Source of the DNA: Epiperipatus broadwayi
Taxonomy: Eukaryota > Onychophora > Udeonychophora > Euonychophora > Peripatidae
Direction: 5' to 3'
Assembly: GCA_028023455.1 (NCBI GenBank)
Contig: JAQFVV010001020.1
Span: forward strand, 1 to 64,000
Length of the DNA stretch: 64,000 bases
Part shown: positions 35,421 to 47,380 of the stretch, one piece after another
Layout of the letters: each line of letters starts with the position of its first letter
How positions within the stretch are numbered: position 1 is the first letter of the stretch
Program-made: the position numbers and the translations under genes
The notes under the pieces: model-generated
Databases searched by the model: none
Told to the model about the DNA's origin: nothing
What the model saw: the letters and a program-made list of their open reading frames with translations, nothing else

Positions 35421-38160
35421 TAATAACAATTATTGTGCTAGTATGAGATAGTGATCATGTGATATGTGTGTATGTGTAACAAATTAAAATTTAATTATAT
35501 AAATTATAAATTTAATTAACTATGTGCATTTATAGATATTAACGTTTTTTTAATTATTATTTATAATTTTAAGAATATAATTATGGGCTTTCGAATGGAT
35601 ATAACTAAATTTTAATTCATTAGTATGTGCATATATTTGAATATTTATATTGTAAGAATCAATGATTCTGTGGATGTGAGGTAAAAAAATTTGACTATGA
35701 GAATCATAGTTTAAACTTAAAAGTTTTACTTTCTCTTTTATACTTTGCATCGATCAGATATTAAGGGTTAAAGTAGAAATAAAAAGAAAAAAAACTAGTC
35801 AAAATTCTAAAACAAAATTTAAATAATTGTACAATATTTGGAAACACAACTATCAATAGGCAGTCATGCCAATCTCATATAGTGAAGCCATGATATCCAC
35901 AATATTTTATTCCAAGATTCTCTTGCATATATTGTATATCATGTATAACAACTCACATTTTATTGATATGTTGTTCACAGAACTTCAAGTGCAGTACTAT
36001 TCTATACACACAAATATATAACACAAATGTTTTTTATGTACATATATAAATGAGGATTATAGTATAAACAAAATTTTAAAAAAATAATGAAATTATTAAT
36101 AATAAATTAAAGCAGCATATTTACATATATATTTACTTTGTGTATGTTCACTAATTCACATTAATTCAAAAAATAAAAAATAAAAACTTACTTCACTGTA
36201 TCATTACATTTTTAAGTAAAATGGATAACAACTTATCATTGTAATTACACACATTCTGGATATCCTTTTTCTTCAACTCCCCCCCCCCCCATGGAAATAT
36301 AATAGCAGACTTGTTATCCACAGACTACAGCCTTTCTAGTTGTTTTAATATTTTTAAGTGTATATCTATTTCAGAATCTATACAATCACTCCTACATGCC
36401 ATTTCGAATTTCAAATTCTCAACTAAACTTTATCTTCAAACTTTACACTTTCTGATACAGTATAAAAATGTTTTACAGTTCTTTTATTTCTGCCACTACT
36501 AAATTGATAACTTCTATCTCTTAAAAAAGACACTTTAGGAATTCTTAAATTTTATAAAACTTTTATTAGTTTTATGCTTAGAAAACATTTTATTATACAA
36601 AATACTGTACTTTTAGAAAAAATAAAATGTGCTTCAAAGGAAAATGAAGAAATATTATTAATAAATGAGATCATATATGTTGCTCCAAAATGGAAAAATG
36701 GCTGTTGTCATATTGCAAAATTTTTTAAATTTAAGGATTTTAATGTCTTTATTTTTTGTTTACTTTGGATAGCATATAACTGAACTGGAGTATGCTGATA
36801 TATATATATATATCATGGCTTCACTGTATATTGTATCCATACACAAATGCATATCCTATGACTTTCAATGACTACGTGTGTGCATGGAAATTTTAATTGA
36901 AATTTTTATCTTTTAAATTAAAAGGATTTCAAAATTATGCCATCAAATTGTATTGGTTTGACCAATTTTAAAAATGAAGTTTTGCTACATTCACATTAGG
37001 ATTTTGTTTATATCCATAGTTTTATATAAAAATTCTTGAAAATAATGTTGATAAATATCTTTTAAAATTTTATATTTTTTAAGTTTTTTCTTTTATTATT
37101 ATCAAAATAATTTCTGCTAATACAGAATGGAAGTTCTGTTATATCATGTATTATTTTAAGTCATGTAACTCCAACTAAATACAAAAAAATTACTATATTT
37201 GTCAATTGTCTAAAATTATGTAAGATGTACAGTGTAGAGATGAAGAATATATATTGGGTCCCTGAACATAAATGTCACCCACGCATTCTGATTTCATATT
37301 AAACAATCATACGACAAAAACTGCAAAATAAAAAGCCCATCTTTGCAAAAAACAGAAACTCAGTCATATATATTTTTTACTTGTTCTACCTTAGATAATA
37401 TTCGAGCTGGAATTCCCAATTTATTCAAAAATAGCAAGTATACTATACAAACACTCCTTCAATCCTATGTGAAAGATATCTTTGCACACATTATAGAGCC
37501 ACTACGTTTACACTATTCTCACTATGGTGCACCAGATATATATTTACATATAATGCAAACACAAGGAGGCATCCAAATATCTTTTGGAATAAAATAGAAA
37601 TAATATGGCTAAGGGATGAAAAAATTTCATCAACAACCATTTACACATCCTCGTGGTCACTAATGTGACTAGGCTCAAGCCTATAAAGAAAGGAGAGGAA
37701 AAAATTGGACAAAGAAATCTAATAAAAACTTGATTACATAAAATGATCACACTGTAAAAGACAGAGTGAAGAATGAATACTTGAAATCCTTTAGTGATGG
37801 ACAATAATATACTTTTTTTGGTCTCTTTGTCATTAATATTTCTAATGGTAAAGGTATAATTTTTTTATTTTATTTGTTTATATATGTGTTTTTTCCTCAC
37901 AATTCTGCATGTAAATATCAAGTTGTCATGATGATATATGTACCAGTATTCCTGGGTTTTTTTTTTAATTCTGTTTGTACAATTATTACGCTCAATAATA
38001 ATTTTTATTTGTGTTTGCTTCTGAAATTTTTGATATCAATCTTCTCAAACACACACATAAAAAAAGAAATAAAAATCACCTAATTCTTCATATGCATTTG
38101 CTTAAGCTAGTTATAAACATCTGACTGATTTCATTATCAATTGTTGTTATAATTTTTTTT
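35421..38160. other. AT-rich DNA, no firm gene
   Basis: Two open stretches are noted but not called: minus 35550-35750 (NYDSHSQIFLPHIHRIIDSY...), which has protein-like composition, and plus 37343-37597, containing ETQSYIFFTCSTLDNIR. The latter loosely resembles the 'ET..H.l..C..l...R' tail of LINE polyproteins. Neither is long or clean enough to annotate. Confidence 0.4.
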
Positions 38161-38178
38161 TTATTTTTTTTTTTTTAG

Positions 38179-38222
38179 GCTGCAGACCCTTCGATTCCTC
38201 TTGAAAGCCTTAATGGAACTGG
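38179..38222 (+). CDS. Candidate 44-nt micro-exon of a plus-strand host gene
   Basis: A very long T tract ending 'tttttttttttag' is followed by 44 nt of non-AT-rich sequence and then a strong donor GG|GTAAGG. Two of the three frames are open: one gives AADPSIPLESLNGTG, the other LQTLRFLLKALMEL with overhangs of one nucleotide at both ends. The sharp composition change at both splice sites is the main evidence. No family is recognised. If real, the surrounding 20-60 kb would be intronic sequence of one large gene. Confidence 0.4.
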
Positions 38223-38509
38223 GTAAGGCAAATTCCTAATGTCCACTCTATATGGCCTTATCATTGCAGCTGATATTACTATGTGATTATTCATATAGTA
38301 AATGTATATGGATGGGCTGCTTACCAACACACATTAGCCAATGTGGTGAGTTTATTGGTTTTTTACCTCTGAGTTCAAGATCAAAAAACACCATGATTTT
38401 TCTTCTTAGTTGCCTCATAGTGCTTAACTATAATCAGTTAAAGTTTTTTTGAAGGAAGAATAAATGTGTGTGTGAATGATTTTTTTTTTTTTTTCTAATA
38501 GATATGTGC

Positions 38510-39085
38510 AATCATGGCAGCAAAAGAAATAAATAAAGATTGATCATGATGAATTAGAAGTTAACTATTATAAATATCTTGGTCAGATTATTACTATAGA
38601 TGGAAAAATAATGGATGAAATTAATCATAGGATTAAACTTGGTTGGAGTGCTTTTGATAGAAATAATTTAATAATAAAAAGAATTATGACTATGTGTATG
38701 AAAGGAAAGGTTTTTAATAAATGTATTATCAATTTTTATTCATGAATCCAAGACTTGGAAACTTAACAAAAGAGTAATACAGAGATTTCAGACCATTCAA
38801 CAAAAATGTTATTAATATCTGTGAAAGAATTAAGAGACTAAAGTAGAATTGTGTTGGACATATTGACAGAAGAGATAATAATAGATGGACAATTGAAATC
38901 TTAAACTGGATTCCAAAAAATTATAAAAGACCTAGAAAGAGACTACATATGAAATGGATGGATGAAATAAGAAACTGTGCTGGGGTGATGTGGAGGAGAG
39001 AGGCTATAGATCATAGAAAGATGGATTGAAGTTGGAAAGACCTTCATCCTGCAGTGGATTGATAATGATTGAAAATGATGATGAT
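38510..39085 (+). pseudogene. LINE 3' fragment (RT C-terminal end), copy 2
   Basis: The best preserved of three copies. It opens with NYYKYLGQIITIDGK and EINHRIKLGWSAF, the RT motif E and thumb region ('f.YLG..it.dg....Ei..Ri..gw.af'). After stops and frameshifts it continues with the conserved tail, including 'cgaaa'-free versions of RWT.E.LNW and RPRKR..MKWMDE, ending 'cttcatcctgcagtggattg'. It then runs into a GAT-rich end. The 5' part of the element, including the catalytic core, is absent. Confidence 0.85.
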
Positions 39086-39089
39086 TTAT

Positions 39090-41450
39090 TTTTAACAGTT
39101 TAATTCTCAATAAAAAAAACAATAATTTGCAAATGTTAGTGAATTATAGTTATCCGTGTTAAATTGAATAATCAATGTTAACCATATACCCATTTATAAA
39201 ATCTCTATGAAATTGTCTTCATAATTCCAAATATAAAATACAAAGAACCATATCATATATATATATATGAAATCATTATAAAGATTATGTCAGTGATAAC
39301 CTAAGACAGAAATGAGGAACCTTTTTTCTGCCAAAGACTATTTGGATATCATTTGTTGGCCATATAAAATTAGCAACTTAAAAATTAGCCTATTATATTT
39401 GATCAAAAATTTAATTAATTTACCCCTAATCACTAGGAGTGGGCCACCTTTACAACTGGTGGACCAATTTCAACTCTCTCTTTTTAAACAAGGACCATAA
39501 TTTAAGCAAAATAATTTTAATAATAATAACTGATTCTATAATATATGGATAGTGTATACACATAAACACAAGTTACTCTACAAATAAATGTATTGCCAAA
39601 CTAATATATACTTCAATGATTATTTTTCCTTTAACTTGATTAAAGATTAATTATTTAATTTAAAAAGAGGCCTCTTAAACCATATGTAAGTATAGATTAT
39701 AATATACATAATATATACACTTGTCTCTTAATAAAAAATAATGAAGGCAATACTTTTTGGTTGTAAATAATTAAAATTATATTCAAAACAATAAAAGCAT
39801 ATAAATATGTATCAAAAATTTAAGTGTATTTTTACTTTTGTCAAGAACACATTTAACAATATATATTTTAAAAAAATATGGGAAAATATTTGCCTAGGTC
39901 TTTTACACTTGATAGCTGTCTTTTTTTAATTGTATACATACAAATATAAATATAGTTTTTGGATACAGTTCTACCAATTTATAATTAATTTTCTTCTTGT
40001 AAATAAACAAATTTGACTAGCTTTCTTCATTGTAATTGACAAGATTTTATCATAGCAATGTGTAGACATTTCTGGCTAACTTTTACAAACAAATCCAAAA
40101 AGTGCCATTCAGCAATGCAAATAGTTTGTAAGATTTACCAATTATGCTAGCTTCAGATATTATTATTGAAGAAAGATGAAATATCTACAACTTTCTTTTC
40201 TTTATCCTCAATACCTGGTCTAGTCAATGTTTATCAATTGCTTTTGAAACAGGCAAAATGGATAACTTATAATGGATGGGCCTATTACTCAGAAAGCCGC
40301 AACAAATTGGTCAAAATAATAGGGATGAAGAGTTCCAAACTGTTGCACCTTTGGGAAGGTCAAGAAACCAAAGAAAGTCGAAGAGACTGAGAAGTTATGT
40401 GTGTGAATAAACACTTAAGTGATTCTCGATAATGAGACGAGGTTTCTGATTCTAGTATTGTTAAATACTAACTATAGTTTTTTAAAACTGTAATGTGTAA
40501 TGAAAATTATATGTATTGTTTTTTATCTTTTGTAAATATCAGCTGTTTGTTATCTGTAGAAAATATTGGAAATCTAAAATATGTCTACTTATAAGCTTAA
40601 GGCAATAATTATAAAATCTCTCTAACTAATAGATTAAAGTTGCTATTTTAAGACAACTGTAATGATAAAACAAATGTGGATGTAAAAGTGCAATACCAGA
40701 TAACAAATTAATTAGTCTTCCTAATGATGTTACATTCTAGAGAATTGAGAATACACAAATAGGAGAATCCATGGACCCAGGTTTCTTTTGTGAGTTTTGT
40801 AGACTTTTGGATAAATAGTAATAGTTATGTATAATATTTATAATATCTATTTATGAAACATTAATCATTGTATAATAATAATTCTGTGAGTTTTTGAAAT
40901 TGTTATATGTTGGTGTTTGTTATTTTAGCAATTGCATAATAAATAATATTAATTGTTCTCAATTGAAAGTGATGTTTATTATGATATTTCTTTTGTTACG
41001 TATTCAGCTCATATCTCACTTGCTTGGGTCTAAATCTTCTTGAAAGTCCAACTGGTAGCAAGCAGCTATACCTGGATATTGCAATGACTTTATGATTATT
41101 TATAAATAGAAGAATATAATGTGGAGATTTTACAAAAGATGGATCTTTTTGACATTTTACATATATATACACATACACACAGAAGACACATTTCAGTTTT
41201 TTTATTAAATGTAATTTAAACAGGCCATAATGCATCCCTTAACTTTATTAAAGCTTGCTTATTCATTACAATTCTTACTCAAATTTCTTTATTACAACTT
41301 CAATTACCCTATCAACTTTCAAAATATTAAAATTCTGCTCTATAATCTCCTGTCAAATGCTTTTTTATTTATTTTGAGAGGCTAGGAAGCAATAACAAAC
41401 TATCATCGACTATGATAGAGTATTATAACTTTGTCATGATGTATTATTGC
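39090..41450. other. AT-rich DNA; possible SINE relic at 39310-39510
   Basis: 39310-39510 is slightly less AT-rich ('aatgaggaaccttttttctg' to 'gtggaccaatttcaactctc') and may be an interspersed repeat, but no tRNA head or target duplication was found. A 74-codon open frame at 40166-40390 is unrecognised. The remainder shows nothing. Confidence 0.4.
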
Positions 41451-41672
41451 ATAGTTATTCTAAGCTGCCTTCAGATGGAGAACTTAGCAAACATGTTATA
41501 CATAATAATATAGTGGGAGAAATGCAAGGAGGTTTTAGATCAAATTGGTGTATAGAAGACATTTTATTTGTAGTCATACAATTTATAGATATGAGTAGGA
41601 ATACAGATAGATAGATAGTTAGATGTGACTTTTATAGATATAGGCATATGATAGAGTAAATAGAAATAAATT

Positions 41673-42010
41673 ATGGGTAAGTTTAGTAAATTTGGAATGA
41701 ATAGAGTTTTACTAGATCTTATTAGGAAATTGTATGAAAATACTTATTATACGTACAAATTAGGAAATATAGAATCAATCAAAATTAAAAGTGGAGTGGG
41801 ACTAAGACAAGGATGCCCTATGTCACCTATTTTATTTTTTTTATATTTGAGAGAAATGGAAGAAGTATATGTATATTATCAAGTCTTTTATTCGCTGATA
41901 ATATCTTCTTGTGCAAAGAAAGTAGGGAATATATGAAAAATATGCTGAAGACGTGCATAAGAGTGGGTAAAGAGATGGGGATTAAATTTAATAAAGAAAA
42001 ACAAAAGTAA
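41673..42010 (+). pseudogene. LINE RT palm, motifs B-D, frameshifted
   Basis: Two overlapping frames carry consecutive RT motifs. The first (41673-41936) has RQGCPMSP (motif B, Arg-Gln-Gly intact). The second (41813-42010) has FADNIFLC in place of FADD and then KEMGIKFNKEK. The switch between them implies a frameshift near 41850-41880. The D-to-N change in the active site removes a metal ligand. Confidence 0.85.
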
Positions 42011-42845
42011 TAATGATAAATGCTGAGGAAAAAGAAGATAAAGAAATTTTTATTGGGGGATATAAATTTAAATGTGATAAATAGATATAACTATTTTGGA
42101 ATCGTCTTTAAGTAATCAGAGAAATTGCTTGGATGCATGGAAGAAAAAATTGATGTGAAGCAAAGAAATAAAAAGGTGCTGATAAAGAAATTAACAGTGT
42201 TTTTTTATTATGACGTAGCCAGAATTTTATGGAAGGGAATGGCAAGTAGCAGGATTAACTTATGGTAATGATGTGATATATGTTAGTAAAGGAGTGTTAG
42301 ATTACTTAGAAAAAGTACAAAGAGAAGTAGGAAGACATGCATTCGATACAGATACGTGGATGACAAAGGAGGCAATTCAAAGAGAAATGAGATGGTCAAG
42401 TTTTTTATATGAGAGATGCAAAAACACAAAATAAAAATGTTCTTTAGATTGCAATTTATGGATAGTAAGAGAATAGTCAAAATAGTATTTAATTGAATTA
42501 TGAGTAAAGGACAGGCAACAAGATGGATGAGAAAGATAGTATGATATGCAGAAGATTTGGATAAAGACTTTATGTCAGTATACTTGTGCAAAAGATGGGA
42601 AGATTGTGTTAGAATTGTTGAGTATTATAGTGGCAACGAATGGGATAGAGGAAGAGAGGTATTAATAAAAAAAAGAGAGTTGAAGAGATGGAGAACTAGT
42701 ATGGAGAGTAAAAAGTTTAAATATATACAGAAGTAAACAGATTATTGGATATGAGTTAATTTATGATAATGTAAGGAAAGTAGTTTACTGTTTAAGACTT
42801 GAATAGGATCATTAGCAACAACGGAATATACATAAATGGAGAAAA

Positions 42846-43085
42846 TTGAATGATTTAGTCTGCAAGTTATGTAAGGAAGGCATGAAAAATGATAAGCATC
42901 TGTTAATTGAACGTAAATGCTTACAAGTAGAAAGAATAAAAATAATGAAGTTGTGGGAAAATAAATATAAACAAAGTGATTATAAAGAATGTGGGTTCTT
43001 GGTTTTTATGCTGGATTTGAAAAAAGGTAAGGGTGATCTAGATATAAAGACCATAGAATGGACAAAGATGATGATGTGGAAATGA
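42846..43085 (+). pseudogene. LINE C-terminal CCHC-like tail
   Basis: The peptide begins NDLVCKLCKEGMKNDKHLL and continues IERKCLQVERIKIM, matching the post-RT zinc-knuckle-like pattern 'C.lC......H.l..C...r' of many arthropod LINE proteins. All four putative ligands (C, C, H, C) are present. It lies at the right distance downstream of the RT block to be the end of the same element. Confidence 0.7.
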
Positions 43086-43089
43086 GATG

Positions 43090-46000
43090 GAATAGGATAA
43101 AGAAGAATATGGGAAAATCTTAGGGTGGGGAATGGAAAGGAAAGAAAAGGTGGCTAACAGGTTTCTCTGGGCATAGTGGCTAAAAGTTCTGACTCCAATA
43201 AAGACGAAGGGCATAGCACATCGCATCTCAAACTATCTATAAATTATATCAATCCACATCATTTTGAAAACTTATCTTTTACTTATCTTCCTAATTATTT
43301 TAAGAGATATAAGGTGAAAATTATTTTAAATTTAGAAAAGTGCAATTTCATGCTCAAAATTTTTTATTCATGTTGGATGGGATTTATACAATTTCATTTG
43401 AATTACAAGACAATATTCTATTTTTAATCAATTTTAAAAACTATTTGGTCAATAAAAAAATAAAGAAATACTGTACATTATTTTAACACTATTATTATTA
43501 TTCTACAAGACTTTTTTATATTCAGTTATAGAAAACATTCTTTTATATCTTTTATAAAAATTAATATTTTTCATATATGAACTATGAAAAATTCGATAAA
43601 ATGTTATACATTTTAACACGGTAATGATAAATAATACTGAAGTGAAATCTTTAAATGGACGTTTTAAACATTAAAAAGTTTTTGCAAAACTGAATGTGAG
43701 AATAATTTTAATGAGACTACAAAAATAAAAACTGATCTCTGCATACATAAGCCATATGTAATTCCTTCTTTGCCCGAGGGTAAGTTGAAGGTATAATTAC
43801 ATTCAACTAATACTTGAAAACTATGAATTGTAGTTTATCACCCCTTAAAATCAATTATCCTAGCACTTAAATTTCAAAAATATATGAAATAATTCAAGTT
43901 TCCCGCATTTATATGTTTATGAATATATCTTTGTTATATCTTCAAGATGTAAGCTCAATTAATTTATTTTCAAGTTGACGTCCTTGAAGAAAACAATACT
44001 GGTTGCTGAATGGTATTTTATATAAGCATTTGAAAAAAAATATTGTTCAGAAAACTTTTGTAAAAGCCCAGAAATCAGTTTTAGTGCTAAAATGAACATA
44101 TACGGAATAAATACGTAACTCCAATTCATGAATCATTATGAGTGGGCAGTATCCCTTTCTAAAAAGCAACCTTTTAGAATTTAAAATATTTCTTTAGGAA
44201 AAATATTATGCGCGCAATAATAAACCTTTAATTAAAAATAATACGGCTAGCATATATAATGCAAGCACATTTTCGATCACAATAACAAGTTTGACATAAA
44301 TTATGAAATAACAATGTTTTTTACAAGACATTTACTTCTTCAGAATTTCAAAACAAACATATTCCTGGAGATCAATAGCCTCAAATAGAATAAAAAGTAT
44401 GAAATTCCAGACTTTGAGTAGAATCGACATTAAAAAATTTTTAATATGATTAGCAATATGATTAACTTACCCGATGTTGATAACAAAAGTGATTTTAGAA
44501 TAAATCTAAATTAGTGATTAATTTATAACAATGCAAGTTGAAAAACATTTCTACGTCCATGACAAATCTTAGAGAATTGTGCTGAAAGGAAACGAGCCAA
44601 TGAAATTCTTTGTAATAATGTAAGGTTAACCCGAAATTTAATAAAATTTTGTGTACACTGTATATATATTTTTCATGAATTTTAATTTTCATACTCTATA
44701 GATATATTTTTTTACGTTTATTTTTCTTTAAATTTCCAAACATTTCTCTGGCTCAAGATTAAGATTTATATCCAATTAGATGTAACAACATTTCGCGTTT
44801 AGATAATTTCGTTAAATATCGGAAGCTATTCGGTCTTTTTCTCGTAACTCCATGTTTGTTGTCGGCATGTAGTCATTTTTCTATTATTTACTGAATGTAC
44901 TATAGAAGCTTTTACTTTATGATAGTTATAATTTCAATACAATAAAGGTAAGGAGATTTTCTAAAGAACGGAATTCTGTTACAATTTTTTATTTCACGTT
45001 TGTTTTCAAAATAAAATTGCATTTATTGGAAAAGCCGCATGTTATTTGATTGTGATGAGGTGGCACGAATTTACTTTTTTGATTTTAATTTATAATGTGT
45101 TAATCTTAAGTTTATATAATTGTAATTTATGCATTATAATATTCAAACGTATTGTTGGAAATTAAATGCTAAAAAATTATGTATTATAATTTTGTATTGA
45201 CCCCACTCAAATTTGATAATTTTTGAAGCTGTTCGATTTTATATCGTAATCGAAAGTACATTATTTTAAAAAGACAGCTATCTTTTTCTAGATATTATTT
45301 AGTTAAATATGAATGAAGAAAAAAACTTTTGCTTTGCGCTAGCCAGAAAAATGTTTCCAAATTATAATTGTTTTTATTTGACCAAGTAAATTCTTAACAT
45401 TATTATCAGTAATAGATAATCTGCAAAAAAGCTCGAGTTGGAATATTTTCTCAAATTTAAATCATTTTTTTAGTCACATATTTTTTTTGTAATTGGAAGA
45501 TTCCAAAATAAAATTTGTTAAATAAATGAAAAATAAAGCTTTTAATTATAGATAACGTAAGTGCATTTTCGTTTTTGGCTAATATTGCTAATTAGTAAGA
45601 GTTATCTTTATAAACGGATTTTTATTCATTGGACTAAGTAAGTAATTTTATACACTATATTTTTAAAAAATTTATCAAACATGATGCATAGTTGATAAAA
45701 TAAATTCAATAATTACTGCAAATATACAGACAACAATTCTTTTTGTGGTTTCACACCAACAAAAATCAGATATATAAAAGTAAACACTATATCCTGCTTT
45801 CAAAATTATCATTGCATTTTTATTTTTGATTAGGATGTAAGAAAAATAAAATATATGATGGAAAAAAAATAGTGAACATTGTTCTTGGTTTTTGGAAATG
45901 GTTCTAGAATTGAAGTTATTGTGGAGTAATTTTATCCATATGTTTTAATTTGTTAGAAATATTTATATTTAAAAATATTCTTTTTCATAGTCTATAGTCT

Positions 46001-46395
46001 TTTTATTTATTTGTTTGGTTGTTTTTTTTGCCTAATCTCAGCCTAGATACTGCAGATTAGATTGAAATAGATATATTAAGATATAAAAACTATTTTCAAA
46101 TTATTATATGCAAGTCTGCGACTATTGCATTTATATTAAATTACACAGGCCAATTGCAAGATATATGATCACATTAGTTTTACTAAATGTTTTTAACATC
46201 TCAAAATCTGTTTTACTATAGAAAAATGTATATTTATAAGTTTCAAGAAATAATATTAACACCTTGTTTTATTGAGTTTTAGTAACATACATTCTGTGAA
46301 TAATTCTTTTTTCTTGTTTTTCGTGTACAAAATGTAAATGCTATTCTTTGACAAAGTGACAACAGAATTTTTTTTTGTTTTATAATTATTAATTA
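43090..46395. other. AT-rich DNA, nothing recognised
   Basis: No gene, RNA or repeat boundary could be supported in this 3.3 kb. Confidence 0.5.
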
Positions 46396-46403
46396 AAAAT
46401 AAG
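46396..46403. repeat. 8-bp target-site duplication (left)
   Basis: 'aaaataag', exactly repeated at 46849-46856 on the other side of the inverted-repeat element. Confidence 0.8.
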
Positions 46404-46848
46404 GGTACAGTACTTAGTATTAGTCTGGACACCAAGATTGATTATAGTGTGGTAATTTCAATTATTTTAAATGCATGTGTATAATATGTATTAAAATAAG
46501 AATTGTTTTGTTTACATTATTTTTTAAAAAAGTACCCAAATTATATCTTGTAAAAAAATAAAATTAACTGAAACTATTGTTGATCTTTAAAATGTTCCAA
46601 TTATTTTGGCAATTACTCTGAAGATCAGGTGACATTCGAAAACCAAACAGCAAATAATCGGAACAATTCTGACCAATTGACAAAACTGAGTTGTTTATGT
46701 AATCAGTTTTATTTTGAGTATTTTTTATTTTTTTTTTTAAATAATGCAAACAAAACAATTCTTAACATAAGTCACTTTATACACATGCATTTAAAATAAT
46801 TGAAATTACTGTAGTTAATTTTGGTGTCTGGACTAATATTTGAGTACC
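46404..46848. mobile_element. MITE-like DNA transposon, 445 bp, long inverted repeats
   Basis: Ends 'ggtacagtact...' (46404) and '...tgagtacc' (46848) are inverted. Inverted similarity continues for over 100 bp on each side ('tattagtctggacacc' versus 'ggtgtctggactaatatt'; 'aagaattgttttgtttac' versus 'caaacaaaacaattctta'). An exact 8-bp duplication 'aaaataag' flanks it. Eight-base duplications point to hAT, P or Merlin-type transposases; the GGTAC ends do not settle which. No transposase is inside, so it is non-autonomous. Confidence 0.85.
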
Positions 46849-46856
46849 AAAATAAG
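46849..46856. repeat. 8-bp target-site duplication (right)
   Basis: Exact repeat of 46396-46403. Confidence 0.8.
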
Positions 46857-46859
46857 TTT

Positions 46860-47380
46860 TTATTAAATAATTAAATAACTATATATACACAAATAAGAAT
46901 TAATATAAAAAAAATAATATCAACACCTTCTATGCACACAGTATAATATTTTATTTTAATTTGAAAAATAGTTCTTTTGACTGTCAACAAGCTTTCTCAG
47001 AGCTGTAAATCCACAACATATATTCGTCATTATTATAAAATTTATTCAAAACAAATTGCCCATTCATATTGAAATATACATTAAAACAGTTATTTACAAA
47101 AAAATGTAATCTGATTTTTATTAATTTTGCCTTTAATTATGTTCAATTTTAAATTTAATCAAATAAAAATCATGAATATATTAAAGAAGCTAATAATGCA
47201 AGGTGTATAAAATATCTTGCTAAGAAAGTAGAATTATGCTGTTAATACAATTGCAATAACCTCAAGAACGTGTATTGGAATATAAACAAATTCTAAGTAT
47301 TCAAAGAAATACATTTATTTTGCCTTGTTAATCCATTGAAAATATCAATTATTATGTATTATAACAGTCGATATGGATTG
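46860..47380. other. AT-rich DNA, nothing recognised
   Basis: Flank between the MITE-like element and the first 1.9 kb unit; no feature is supported. Confidence 0.5.

Larger units (their letters stand above)
41460..43090 (+). mobile_element. Second LINE type (RT), decayed
   Basis: Plus-strand RT relic distinct from the EEP-RTE copy. In order: QGGFR followed by EDILFVVIQFIDMSR (fingers) near 41530-41600; GMNRVLLDLIRKLYENT then SGVGLRQGCPMSPILFF (motif B) at 41673-41860; in a second frame LLFADNIFLCKESREYMKNM (motif C) at 41880-41960; EMGIKFNKEKQK (motif D); LEKVQREVGRHAF near 42305; and a terminal Cys-rich segment at 42846-43085. Frames shift at least twice. The second catalytic aspartate of FADD has become N, so it is inactive. 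Confidence 0.85.

Noticed and set aside
36574-36783. 69-codon plus-strand open frame
   Set aside because: Somewhat protein-like, but without splice signals, homology or conserved neighbours.
37343-37597. Possible LINE C-terminal tail (ETQSYIFFTCSTLDNIR)
   Set aside because: Only a loose pattern match; no RT or other LINE sequence upstream and no complete Cys/His set.
42283-42591. 102-codon minus-strand open frame
   Set aside because: Antisense shadow of the plus-strand LINE, where LEKVQREVGRHAF and EAIQREMRWSSF are readable.
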